Notes: generated by a model from the sequence alone, not told the origin. A DNA stretch of 6,749 bases from Sphingomicrobium sp. (GCA_030146725.1 JASLBJ010000019.1:1-6749), one strand, 5' to 3'. Shown: positions 1 to 6,177, counted from the first letter of the stretch. Numbers and translations: made by a program.

Positions 1-882
1 CTGCAGCTGCTGTCGGCAGGCGACCCGATTGCCGACTTCCTTCTCGCGCATCGGGTCGCGGCGGCGATCGGCGGATTGGCGCTCCTGATCCTGATGGGAC
101 TCGCCACCGGTATGGTTCGCACAGTGTTGCGTGAGTACGGCTTCCGCCTCGATCGCAGCGATGTCGGCCTGCGCCGCCGCCGCGGCCTGCTGACCCGCAC
201 CGACGTCACCCTGCCGGCGCGCCGTGCCCAGGCGGCAATCATCGCCAGCGGGCTCGTCCGCGCTCGGTTCGGCTGGCGCGAGCTGAGGCTCCAGAGCCTG
301 GCGCAGGACGAGGGCGGCAATCACGTCCTCGCCCCGCTCGCCACTGCGGATGAGGTCGACGTGATCCTTCACGAGCTCGGCTGGCGCCCGCTTCCGGAGG
401 CGGCGGAATGGCAGCGCGTCTCGCGCGCCTACATCTGGACCTTTGCCCTGCGGCTGAGCCCGCTGCTGCTGTTGTTCGCGCTGATGGCGGCGCTGTTCGC
501 GTTCAGCCCGCTGATGCTGGGCGAGAGCAGCCGGGCGTTCATCGCCCGCGAACTTGCCCCGATGCTGGTCTTCTCGGGCGGCGGCCTCATCCTGCTCGTA
601 ACTGCAATCGCCGCCCGCGCGTTTGGCTGGCGCCGCACCGGCTTCCTGCTCGACAGCGACAGGCTGCTGGTCCGCTCGGGCTGGTGGCGGCGGCGGATGC
701 TGGTGCTTCCGGTCCGCCGCATCCAGAGCATCGACCTCGCCCAAAGCTTCCTTGGCCGCTGGTTCGGCATTGCCGGCCTGATCTTCGGAGTCGCCGGAGG
801 TTCGTCGATCCACGCCATTCCCGCGCTCCGGCAAGAAGATGCGCGGGCATTGCGAACGCGCCTGCTAGTGGCTGCGCCATGA
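1..882 (+). CDS. PH-domain (bPH2/YdbT-like) membrane protein, C-terminal part, 5' truncated
   Basis: The frame is open from base 1, so the true start lies upstream of the window; an internal ATG at 76 would cut into a membrane segment and is unlikely to be the start. The 293 visible residues show a hydrophobic helix (about 18-38), then a basic bPH2 domain starting near YGFRLDRSDVGLRRRRG. Two more helices follow (about 148-172 and 186-206), then a second bPH2 domain with the typical signature PVRRIQSI (237-244), a GRWFGIAGL stretch and a terminal IPALRQEDARAL helix. Alternating membrane pairs and PH domains are the layout of YdbT-type proteins, which normally carry several such domains and sit in the cytoplasmic membrane; their biochemical role is unsettled. 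The stop codon overlaps the recJ start (ATGA), indicating one transcript and coupled translation. The family assignment is good; no specific function can be given. Confidence 0.85.
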   Translation: MQLLSAGDPIADFLLAHRVAAAIGGLALLILMGLATGMVRTVLREYGFRLDRSDVGLRRRRGLLTRTDVTLPARRAQAAIIASGLVRARFGWRELRLQSLAQDEGGNHVLAPLATADEVDVILHELGWRPLPEAAEWQRVSRAYIWTFALRLSPLLLLFALMAALFAFSPLMLGESSRAFIARELAPMLVFSGGGLILLVTAIAARAFGWRRTGFLLDSDRLLVRSGWWRRRMLVLPVRRIQSIDLAQSFLGRWFGIAGLIFGVAGGSSIHAIPALRQEDARALRTRLLVAAP

Positions 883-2630
883 CCTTTGCGCTCAATGTTG
901 AACTGTCGGCCGCCGGACAGCCGTGGCGCTGGCGCCGCGGCGGCGAGCCGGGCCTGACCCCCGACGCCCTCGTCGACGAACTGCTGCTCGCCCGCGGCGT
1001 CGAGCGCTCCGACCTTGCCCGGCACCGCGACCCGCGAATCCGCGATTTCCTCCCCGACCCGTCCTGCTTCCAGGACATGGACAAGGGCGCCCGCCGCCTT
1101 GCCGACGCCGTGGTCGCGGGCGAGCGGGTCGCGATCTTCGGCGACTATGACGTCGACGGCGCAACCAGCGCGGCGCTGCTCGTGCTGCTGCTCCGCCAGC
1201 TCGGCGCCGATCCGTTGATCTATATCCCCGACCGCCTGATGGAAGGCTACGGCCCCTCGGGCACCGCGCTGTGCGGGCTCAAGGACCAGGGCGCGAGCCT
1301 TGCGGTGTGCGTCGACTGCGGCGCGCAGGCGTTCGAGGCGCTCGAGGCAGCTTCCGTCGCCGCGCTCGACGTGATCGTCGTCGACCATCACCAATGCGCG
1401 ACCCTGCTTCCGGTCGCCCATGCGCTGATCAACCCCAACCGCCTCGACGAGAGCGAGCCCGGCGCCGCGCACGGCCATCTTGCCGCGGTCGGAATGGCGT
1501 TCCTCCTCGGAGTCGCACTGCTGCGCGAGTTGCGCGGGCGCGGCCACTTCTCCGAGCGTGAGGAGCCCAGGCTGATCGACCTGCTCGACCTGGTCGCGCT
1601 CGGCACCGTCGCCGATGTCGCCCGGCTCAAGTCGCTCAATCGCGCGTTCGTGACCCAGGGGCTCAAGGTCATGGCCGCCGGGCGCAACATCGGACTGGTC
1701 GCTCTCGCTGAGGCGGCGCGGCTGGTCAAACCGCCAAGCTGCCGCGACCTCGGCTTTGCGCTCGGACCCCGGATCAACGCCGGCGGGAGGGTCGGCAAGT
1801 CGGACCTCGGCGTTCGCCTGCTGACGGCCACCGATCCTGAGGAAGCGCGCGTGATCGCCGTCGAACTCGACCGCCTCAACGAGGAGCGCCGAGCGATCGA
1901 GATGCTGGTGACCGAGGCTGCGACGGCGCAGGCACAGGCACAGTCGGGCGCGCCGGTGATCGTCGTGATGGGCAGCGGCTGGCACCCCGGCGTGATCGGG
2001 ATCGCCGCAAGCCGCCTCAAGGAGCGCTTCGGGCGCCCCGCGATCGTCATCGCCGAGTGTGAGGACGGCAGCGGCAAGGGCTCCGGCCGCTCGATCTCGG
2101 GCGTCGATCTCGGTGCAGCAGTGCTTGCCGCCAAGGACAGCGGCCTGCTGACCGCTGGCGGCGGACACGCGATGGCGGCCGGGCTCACCTTGCCCCCGGG
2201 CGGGCTCGAACCGTTGCGAGCCTTTCTGAACGAGCGGCTTGCGGCCGGGATCGAACAATCGCGCGGCGGACGCGCGCTGCTGCTCGATGCCTTGCTTGCC
2301 CCCGGCGGAGTTGCGGGCGGGCTGTGCGACGCACTCGACGCTGCCGGGCCCTACGGCGCGGGCTGGCCGTCGCCGCGCGTTGCGGCAGGTCCGGCGCGGC
2401 TGCTCAAGACGTGCATCGTCGGGGACGGACATGTGCGCGGGATCGCCTGTGGCGAGGACGGCAAGAGCTTCAAGTGGATTGCGTTCCGCTCGGCCGACAC
2501 CAGCCTTGGCCAGGCGCTGCTCGCCTCTCCGCCCGACCGCCGCTGGTGGCTTGCCGGAACCATCCGCCGCGACGAGTGGACCGGCGGCAATGCGGCCGAG
2601 ATGCACCTCGACGATGCCGCCCCCGCCTGA
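879..2630 (+). CDS. recJ: Single-stranded-DNA-specific 5'-3' exonuclease RecJ
   Basis: RecJ degrades single-stranded DNA 5' to 3' in the cytoplasm, acting in RecF-pathway recombination, mismatch repair and base-excision repair, with Mn/Mg at the DHH site. The 583-aa product is close to the usual family length (E. coli RecJ is 577 aa). Visible motifs in order: DMDKGA, then IFGDYDVDG with D89, D91 and D93 (motif I); VCVDCG with D146 (motif II); VVDHHQ with D169-H170-H171 (motif III, the DHH signature); LGTVADV with D246 (motif IV); INAGGRVGKSD from I299; and GGGHAMAAG with H430 in the DHHA1 domain. A C-terminal OB-like domain begins near GPYGAGWPSP (490-499). I chose ATG 879 because it gives the normal N-terminus and overlaps the upstream stop by 4 bp. 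The same frame is open back to an ATG at 408, but that stretch lies wholly inside the PH-domain gene. No clear Shine-Dalgarno site precedes 879, so translation is probably coupled to the upstream gene. All metal-ligand motifs look intact. Confidence 0.97.
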   Translation: MTFALNVELSAAGQPWRWRRGGEPGLTPDALVDELLLARGVERSDLARHRDPRIRDFLPDPSCFQDMDKGARRLADAVVAGERVAIFGDYDVDGATSAALLVLLLRQLGADPLIYIPDRLMEGYGPSGTALCGLKDQGASLAVCVDCGAQAFEALEAASVAALDVIVVDHHQCATLLPVAHALINPNRLDESEPGAAHGHLAAVGMAFLLGVALLRELRGRGHFSEREEPRLIDLLDLVALGTVADVARLKSLNRAFVTQGLKVMAAGRNIGLVALAEAARLVKPPSCRDLGFALGPRINAGGRVGKSDLGVRLLTATDPEEARVIAVELDRLNEERRAIEMLVTEAATAQAQAQSGAPVIVVMGSGWHPGVIGIAASRLKERFGRPAIVIAECEDGSGKGSGRSISGVDLGAAVLAAKDSGLLTAGGGHAMAAGLTLPPGGLEPLRAFLNERLAAGIEQSRGGRALLLDALLAPGGVAGGLCDALDAAGPYGAGWPSPRVAAGPARLLKTCIVGDGHVRGIACGEDGKSFKWIAFRSADTSLGQALLASPPDRRWWLAGTIRRDEWTGGNAAEMHLDDAAPA

Positions 2631-2642
2631 GCGCTGCGGCGG

Positions 2643-2663
2643 GCGGCGTCGGACTTGCGCCGC
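2643..2663 (+). terminator. Weak hairpin after recJ, possible terminator
   Basis: GCGGCG (2643-2648) can pair with CGCCGC (2658-2663) around a 9-nt loop, starting 13 nt after the recJ stop. Only two T residues follow, so this is not a convincing intrinsic terminator; it directly abuts the putative -35 box of the tRNA promoter. Confidence 0.25.
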
Positions 2664-2692
2664 TTGACCGCCGGTGGCGCGTCCACTAACCG
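2664..2692 (+). promoter_or_regulatory. Candidate sigma-70 promoter for tRNA-Glu
   Basis: TTGACC (2664-2669) is separated by 17 bp from TAACCG (2687-2692), and the tRNA 5' end lies 16 bp further on, leaving room for a short leader. The -35 element is strong and the spacing ideal, but the -10 element keeps only the leading TA of the consensus. The call rests on position and spacing. Readthrough from recJ is the alternative. Confidence 0.45.
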
Positions 2693-2707
2693 GCACGCGC
2701 CCCTCGC

Positions 2708-2782
2708 GGCCCCTTCGTCTAAGGGTTAGGACGCGGCCCTTTCACGGCTGAAATACGGGTTCGAATCCCGTAGGGGTCACCA
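2708..2782 (+). tRNA. tRNA-Glu (anticodon UUC), CCA encoded
   Basis: A full cloverleaf can be drawn. The acceptor stem GGCCCCT (2708-2714) pairs with AGGGGTC (2772-2778), with one G-U pair at the second position. The D arm is GTCT/GGAC around AAGGGTTA (2717-2732). The anticodon stem CGGCC/GGCTG holds loop CTTTCAC with anticodon TTC at 2741-2743. The variable loop is AAAT, the T arm is ACGGG/CCCGT around TTCGAAT (2755-2771), the discriminator is A2779, and CCA is encoded at 2780-2782. The anticodon reads GAA and, by wobble, GAG codons. The gene stands alone, between recJ and the DUF4331 leader. Confidence 0.97.
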
Positions 2783-2930
2783 GCCGGCAGCGGTTCCGCG
2801 AACGGTGCGGGCGAGATCGAGCGGCGTCGACCGCTCTTATCCGAACTGGTCAGTCTGCGCGCGCGATACGTCCGGATTGGACAAAATAGATCGCGATTTC
2901 CGGGGGTTCACCGGGAGTAAATTCTGTGCC

Positions 2931-2971
2931 GTCGCGGGAAACATAACAAATGTGAGTTTCCCTGACGCGAC
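2931..2971 (+). repeat. Imperfect inverted repeat with GGGAAAC/GTTTCCC arms
   Basis: GGGAAAC (2936-2942) and GTTTCCC (2956-2962) are perfect 7-bp inverted copies around a 13-nt A/T-rich centre. The outer GTCGCG (2931-2936) also matches CGCGAC (2966-2971), so a 12-bp stem with a 4-nt bulge on the 3' side can form. It lies 113 bp upstream of the DUF4331 start. It could be an operator for a dimeric regulator or an RNA element; no T-run follows, so it is not a standard terminator. Confidence 0.55.
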
Positions 2972-2988
2972 TCGCAGTAGGAATGATC

Positions 2989-3026
2989 CCTGTTTGCGCC
3001 GGCGAGCCCGCCGAGTGCGAAACAGG
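2989..3026 (+). promoter_or_regulatory. Long stem-loop in the DUF4331 leader
   Basis: Three stem segments stack. CCTGTTT (2989-2995) pairs with AAACAGG (3020-3026), GCGC (2996-2999) with GTGC (3015-3018), and CGGCG (3000-3004) with CGCCG (3009-3013), closing a 4-nt loop AGCC. Two single-base bulges (A3014, G3019) interrupt the 3' side, giving 16 pairs in 38 nt. The structure ends 57 bp before the DUF4331 start codon and 45 bp before its Shine-Dalgarno site. With no U-tract after it, a 5'-UTR stability or attenuation element is more likely than an intrinsic terminator. A terminator for the tRNA transcript, about 240 nt upstream, is less likely. Confidence 0.5.
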
Positions 3027-3071
3027 AGAAATTCCGACGACCGTGTTTAGCGGCGGCGGTGTTGCGCACTC

Positions 3072-3076
3072 AGGAG
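3072..3076 (+). promoter_or_regulatory. Shine-Dalgarno site of the DUF4331 gene
   Basis: AGGAG ends 7 nt before the ATG at 3084, an optimal spacing. It supports this start, which also begins a textbook signal peptide. Confidence 0.85.
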
Positions 3077-3083
3077 AGACACT

Positions 3084-4688
3084 ATGCTTCGTACAGGCAT
3101 CAAATTAGGCACCGGACTCGCCCTTGTCATGGCGGCCGTGTCACCGGTCTGGGCTTCGAGCCACCGTGAAGCACCGCAAATCACCGAAATGCCGAAGGTC
3201 GACAACACCGACGTCTATGCGTTCCGCAGCTATGAGCCGGGCCGTGCGGGCTACGTCACGCTGATCTCGAACTTCCAGCCGTTCCAGGAGCCGGGTGGCG
3301 GACCCAATTACTTCACCATGGATCCGGACGCGCTGTACGAGATCATGATCGACAACAATGGCGACGCGGTCGAGGACGTCACCTACCAGTTCAAGTTCAA
3401 CAACACGCTCAAGGACGGTCGCGGAATCACGATCAACGCCGGCGGCAAGTCGCTTCCGATCCCGCTTCGTCACATCGGCCCGGTGACCATGCCCAACGAT
3501 CCCGATCTCAACGAGCGTGAAAGCTACACGTTGACCACGGTCACCGGCGACCGCCGTTCGGGCGTCCGCCAGGCAGCCTTCATCGCCGCCGGCGGTGGAA
3601 CGATGTTCGCCAAGCCGTTCGACAATGCCGGCAACAAGTCGGTTCCCGACTATCCGGCTTATTCCGACCAGTTCATCTACAACGTCACGATCCCGGGCTG
3701 CTCGCAGCCGGGGCGGGTATTCGTCGGTCAGCGCGAGGAAGCCTTTGCGGTCAATCTCGGGCCGATCTTCGACCTCGTGAACTTCGTTCCGATCTCGGGC
3801 GACAACGACCCGGTCTATGGCAATGGCAGCCCGTTTACTGGCGGGATCACGCAGAGCGACGCGAACCAGGAGCTGATGGATCGCCCGGACACTGCGAACT
3901 ACAACGTCACCAGCATCGCGCTCGAGGTTCCGACCGCTTGCGTGACCGGTAACGGCAACGGCACCATCGGTGTGTGGAGCACGGCCAGCCTGCCCCAGTC
4001 GCGCCTGTTCCGCCCGCGGCCGACCTATGAGCGTCCGGACATCCAGCGCGGTGCGTTGGTTCAGGTCTCGCGCCTCGGCATGCCGCTGGTCAACGAAGTG
4101 GTGATCGGCCTTCCGCAGAAGGATCTGTTCAACTCGGTCGAGCCGACGGCTGATGCGGCGCTTGCCGACTACGTCACGAACCCGACCTTCCCGGAAATCC
4201 TCAACGTCCTGTTCCTTGCTCCGGTCAACGCAACGCTTGGCACCACCTTCTCCACGCTCGCGCCGACCAACTTCCCGCGTGCCGATCTGGTCGCGACGTT
4301 CCTCACGGGGATCAACGGGCTCAATCAGATGCAGACGGTGACTCCGTCGGAGATGCTGCGGCTTAACACCGCGGTCATGCCGACGGCGCAGGCCGCACAG
4401 CGGACGCTTGGCGTGGTTGCGGACGATCTCGCCGGCTTCCCGAACGGGCGCCGTCCAGGCGACGACGTGGTCGACATCGTCCTGCGTGTGGCGATGGGCC
4501 GGCTCTGCCACCCGGTGCCGATCGCGGGTGTCCAGACCGACCTCGGCCTGTGCAATCCGGGCGACGCTCCGACCGGTCTCGTCGCTTACACCGACGGCGC
4601 GCCGAACAACGCCATCAAGACGATGAACCGCTTCCCGTACCTCAACCCTGCGCTTCGTGGCGCGCCGCGGCCGCAAACGCAGCCGTGA
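3084..4688 (+). CDS. Secreted DUF4331-family protein
   Basis: The 534-aa product starts with a Sec signal peptide: basic MLRTGIK, a hydrophobic core, and VWA with likely cleavage after A24. The mature protein opens with SSHREAP (25-31) followed by DNTDVYAF (40-47), the hallmark N-terminus of DUF4331 proteins. A DNNGDAVED stretch (90-98) fits a DxNxDxxxD pattern resembling calcium-binding loops. Four cysteines (C206, C286, C475, C490) would be free to form disulfides outside the cytoplasm. There is no lipobox or C-terminal membrane segment, so the protein is probably periplasmic or released. The molecular function of the family is not established to my knowledge. The start is fixed by AGGAG 7 nt upstream. 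The last codon overlaps the GTG start of a small lipoprotein gene, so the two products are probably made together. Family recognition is confident; no function is assigned. Confidence 0.9.
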   Translation: MLRTGIKLGTGLALVMAAVSPVWASSHREAPQITEMPKVDNTDVYAFRSYEPGRAGYVTLISNFQPFQEPGGGPNYFTMDPDALYEIMIDNNGDAVEDVTYQFKFNNTLKDGRGITINAGGKSLPIPLRHIGPVTMPNDPDLNERESYTLTTVTGDRRSGVRQAAFIAAGGGTMFAKPFDNAGNKSVPDYPAYSDQFIYNVTIPGCSQPGRVFVGQREEAFAVNLGPIFDLVNFVPISGDNDPVYGNGSPFTGGITQSDANQELMDRPDTANYNVTSIALEVPTACVTGNGNGTIGVWSTASLPQSRLFRPRPTYERPDIQRGALVQVSRLGMPLVNEVVIGLPQKDLFNSVEPTADAALADYVTNPTFPEILNVLFLAPVNATLGTTFSTLAPTNFPRADLVATFLTGINGLNQMQTVTPSEMLRLNTAVMPTAQAAQRTLGVVADDLAGFPNGRRPGDDVVDIVLRVAMGRLCHPVPIAGVQTDLGLCNPGDAPTGLVAYTDGAPNNAIKTMNRFPYLNPALRGAPRPQTQP

Positions 4689-4948
4689 CGCGCAGCGTTG
4701 CGAAAGCAACGTCGCGAAGTCTGGGTTTGATCCTGATCGTCGGGACGTCGCTGTCGGCCTGCAACAACAGGCAGGACAGCGACGTCCAGGCCAACGAAAT
4801 CGAGCGCGGCGCCCGCGCTGTCGAGGATCAGTTCGGTCAGGAGTTCGGGGAGGCGTATCGCGCCGACCCGAACTCCGAGCCGAAGGACGTCAGTGAAGCC
4901 GGCGCCAATGCGGTATCGATGACCGCGGAACCGGTGCCTGTCGATTAA
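4685..4948 (+). CDS. Small lipoprotein of unknown family, coupled to the DUF4331 gene
   Basis: The 87-aa product begins at GTG 4685, which overlaps the upstream TGA as GTGA; no Shine-Dalgarno site is visible, so translation probably depends on termination of the DUF4331 gene. The N-terminus is basic (R3, K7, R11), then a hydrophobic core leads to the lipobox LSAC with C26 as the expected lipidated residue. The mature chain of about 62 residues is hydrophilic and acidic (QDSD, EIERG, VEDQFGQEF, ending EPVPVD), with a likely helix at NEIERGARAVEDQFGQEFGEAY. The residues after the cysteine (NN) do not include the Asp that retains lipoproteins in the inner membrane of enterobacteria, so an outer-membrane location is plausible, though that rule is uncertain here. 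The same frame is open further upstream, but only inside the DUF4331 gene. I do not recognise the family; a partner role for the DUF4331 protein is inferred from the coupling. Confidence 0.8.
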   Translation: MTRSVAKATSRSLGLILIVGTSLSACNNRQDSDVQANEIERGARAVEDQFGQEFGEAYRADPNSEPKDVSEAGANAVSMTAEPVPVD

Positions 4949-4950
4949 AG

Positions 4951-4980
4951 CCGCTGTCATCGCCAGGGGCAGCTCAGCGG
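4951..4980 (+). terminator. Weak hairpin after the lipoprotein gene
   Basis: CCGCTG (4951-4956) is inverted at CAGCGG (4975-4980), separated by 18 nt, beginning 3 nt after the stop codon. The stem is only 6 bp and no T-run follows, so it is at best a poor terminator. Confidence 0.25.
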
Positions 4981-5236
4981 ATCGCAAGTGGGCAGTGGCG
5001 TGACCCTGGCCCGGGCGTTATGGACCACAGCCCTGGCGAGACTATCCCGAACGCAGCATCCGAGATCTCCGGTTGGGGCTCGCAAGCGGTCTGCAGGGAT
5101 CAGCGACTGGCGAGCAGTACGGCCATGCTGGAGAAGACACGATCGCTACCGACCTGCCAGTCGCCCAAGACGGGCCAGTCGACGGTGACGGGACTGCCCG
5201 ACCGGATCGCCAGCAGCGCGCTGTTCCTCAAACAAC

Positions 5237-5262
5237 CGGTCGATCTGCTTTCAGATCGATCG
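5237..5262 (-). terminator. Hairpin, candidate terminator of the DUF4198 gene
   Basis: CGGTCGATCTG (5237-5247) pairs with CAGATCGATCG (5252-5262) as 11 pairs including one G-T, around a 4-nt loop. Read on the minus strand, the stem is followed by GTTGTTTG, the nearest thing to a U-rich tract in this spacer, about 80 nt after the DUF4198 stop. On the plus strand no T-run follows. The minus orientation is therefore preferred. Confidence 0.45.
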
Positions 5263-5292
5263 ACTGCCGACAGCGTCCGGCAATCACGAGTC

Positions 5293-5311
5293 GCGGCACG
5301 GCCCGTGCCGC
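5293..5311 (-). repeat. Perfect 19-bp GC-rich palindrome downstream of the DUF4198 gene
   Basis: GCGGCACG (5293-5300) and CGTGCCGC (5304-5311) are exact inverted copies around 3 nt; in DNA the symmetry extends to 9 bp either side of one central base. It starts 31 nt after the DUF4198 stop on the minus strand. It may be a transcript-end stabilising hairpin or a factor-dependent terminator; lack of a U-tract argues against an intrinsic one. Confidence 0.45.
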
Positions 5312-5342
5312 AGCAGCCGCTCCGCCAAGCGCAAGGTCGGGA

Positions 5343-6170
5343 TCAGCGCCCGGACGGTGGGTAGCCGAAGGTCAGGCTCGAAAAGACCGTCTCGTAATCG
5401 ACCTGCCTGTCGCCGGTCACCGGCTCGCCCCATACGACATTAAGCAGCCAGCTTCCGGTCGCCGGAACGCGGAAATTCGCTCGCCCCGCGCGGTTCGTCT
5501 TCACGATTGCAACCGGCTTCGCATCGTTCTCGAGCCGCGTCAGCTTGACCGTCGCATTGGCAAGCTTGCGCCCGCGGTAGAGCACATCGACCGGAAGCAG
5601 CCGGTTCGCGCCGAGCGCATAGGGATTGCGTGCCGGGACGATCTCGAGCTGGAGCCCGATCGGCCGCGTGGCGCCCGCCTGGTTGGCCCCCGCACCGGTC
5701 GGCGCACCGACCTGGATCAGTGCCTTGGCCCGGCGGCTGTAGCGCTCGCGACCCGCGGCACCGGTCGTCCCGCTGCGCTGGCGATGCGCGATGATCGCCG
5801 CCAGCCCTTCTTCCTTGGCATAATCGTTGAAGCGAATGGCGGGCAGTTCGGACAGCGAAGGGCTCGTCTGCATGCCCAGCACGTGCAGGCCCGGCTCGGC
5901 AAGGCGGGTGACCACGTCGGCCGGTCCGCCGTTGCGCAGGTCGGCCCGGCGATCGCGCCGCGCACCATTAAAGAAATCACCGAACAGCAGCACCCGGCTT
6001 GGATCATTGCCCCAGCGCTGCCGATCCGCGCCATGCCCGACCTGGAAGGTCGCGGCGAGCGGCGCTCCGGGCTCGACCTGGAAGCGAACCGGCTGCAGCC
6101 AGAAGTCGTGCGCCGAGGCGGGCGCAGCGACAATCGCCAGCAACGAAACGACGCATCCGGCAAGCTTCAT
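5343..6170 (-). CDS. Periplasmic DUF4198-family protein, probably linked to Ni/Co-type metal uptake
   Basis: The 275-aa product has a signal peptide (MKLAGC, hydrophobic core, PASA) with likely cleavage after A20. The mature chain then starts with HDFWLQP, the usual opening of DUF4198 proteins. The body includes FQVGHG (42-47), a LLFGDFF stretch and FNDYAKEEGL. The C-terminal part (about 182-265) is beta-rich and Ig-like, with PVDVLYRGRKLANATVKL, a TNRAGRANF turn and a SWLLNVVWGEP strand. Members of this family are often encoded beside nickel or cobalt transporters and are thought to act in the periplasm; direct biochemical evidence is thin. I chose ATG 6170 because it starts the signal peptide and has an AGAGGT ribosome site; the frame stays open to 6578, but that extension lies antisense to the HupE/UreJ gene. 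It is divergent from that gene, which fits shared metal-related work, and convergent with the DUF4331 pair. Confidence 0.85.
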   Translation of the reverse strand: MKLAGCVVSLLAIVAAPASAHDFWLQPVRFQVEPGAPLAATFQVGHGADRQRWGNDPSRVLLFGDFFNGARRDRRADLRNGGPADVVTRLAEPGLHVLGMQTSPSLSELPAIRFNDYAKEEGLAAIIAHRQRSGTTGAAGRERYSRRAKALIQVGAPTGAGANQAGATRPIGLQLEIVPARNPYALGANRLLPVDVLYRGRKLANATVKLTRLENDAKPVAIVKTNRAGRANFRVPATGSWLLNVVWGEPVTGDRQVDYETVFSSLTFGYPPSGR

Positions 6171-6177
6171 GGTTCGT

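Larger units (their letters stand above)
2783..3083 (+). other. Non-coding leader/intergenic region upstream of the DUF4331 gene
   Basis: These 301 bp between tRNA-Glu and the DUF4331 start contain no convincing gene. One 81-codon frame (2805-3050) has a composition dominated by Arg and Ser, no ribosome site, and runs through both inverted repeats. The middle (about 2880-2960) is noticeably richer in A/T than the surroundings, as expected of a promoter region, yet I could not fit a good -35/-10 pair or a recognised ECF-type promoter. The main contents are two stem-loops (2931-2971 and 2989-3026), listed separately. Confidence 0.7.
4949..5342. other. Hairpin-rich convergent spacer without a recognisable gene
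   Basis: The 394 bp between the lipoprotein stop and the stop of the minus-strand DUF4198 gene contain no protein I recognise on either strand. The short open frames lack ribosome sites and familiar motifs. The region does hold structure. GCGACTGGC (5103-5111) is inverted at GCCAGTCGC (5156-5164), and GCCAGTCG recurs at 5174-5181. An 11-bp hairpin lies at 5237-5262 and a perfect GC-rich palindrome at 5293-5311. It could be a double termination zone, an unrecognised small RNA, or the decayed remains of a gene. Confidence 0.6.

Noticed and set aside
408..878. N-terminal extension of recJ by 157 codons to an ATG at 408
   Set aside because: It lies entirely inside the PH-domain gene, its residues are Arg/Pro/Ala-rich, and ATG 879 gives the normal RecJ N-terminus.
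429..2696. A 755-codon open frame on the minus strand opposite recJ
   Set aside because: It is the high-GC antisense shadow of recJ and the PH-domain gene; its translation is low-complexity, Arg/Ala/Gly-rich and has no recognisable domain.
2708..2782. tRNA-Glu as an integration site for a genomic island covering the DUF4331 to HupE/UreJ genes
   Set aside because: No integrase and no repeat of the tRNA 3' end is visible downstream in the window, and codon use of the following genes matches the left side.
2805..3050. An 81-codon open frame in the DUF4331 leader
   Set aside because: It has no ribosome site, unusual Arg/Ser-rich composition, and passes through two inverted repeats.
3141..4709. 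A 522-codon open frame on the minus strand opposite the DUF4331 gene
   Set aside because: It is antisense to a well-supported secreted protein, is dominated by Arg, Asp and Val, and has no family signature.
5100..5342. About 80 further open codons in the DUF4198 reading frame after its TGA, possible readthrough or a split gene
   Set aside because: The DUF4198 protein is complete at its normal end, the extension contains hairpins, and no domain is recognisable in it.
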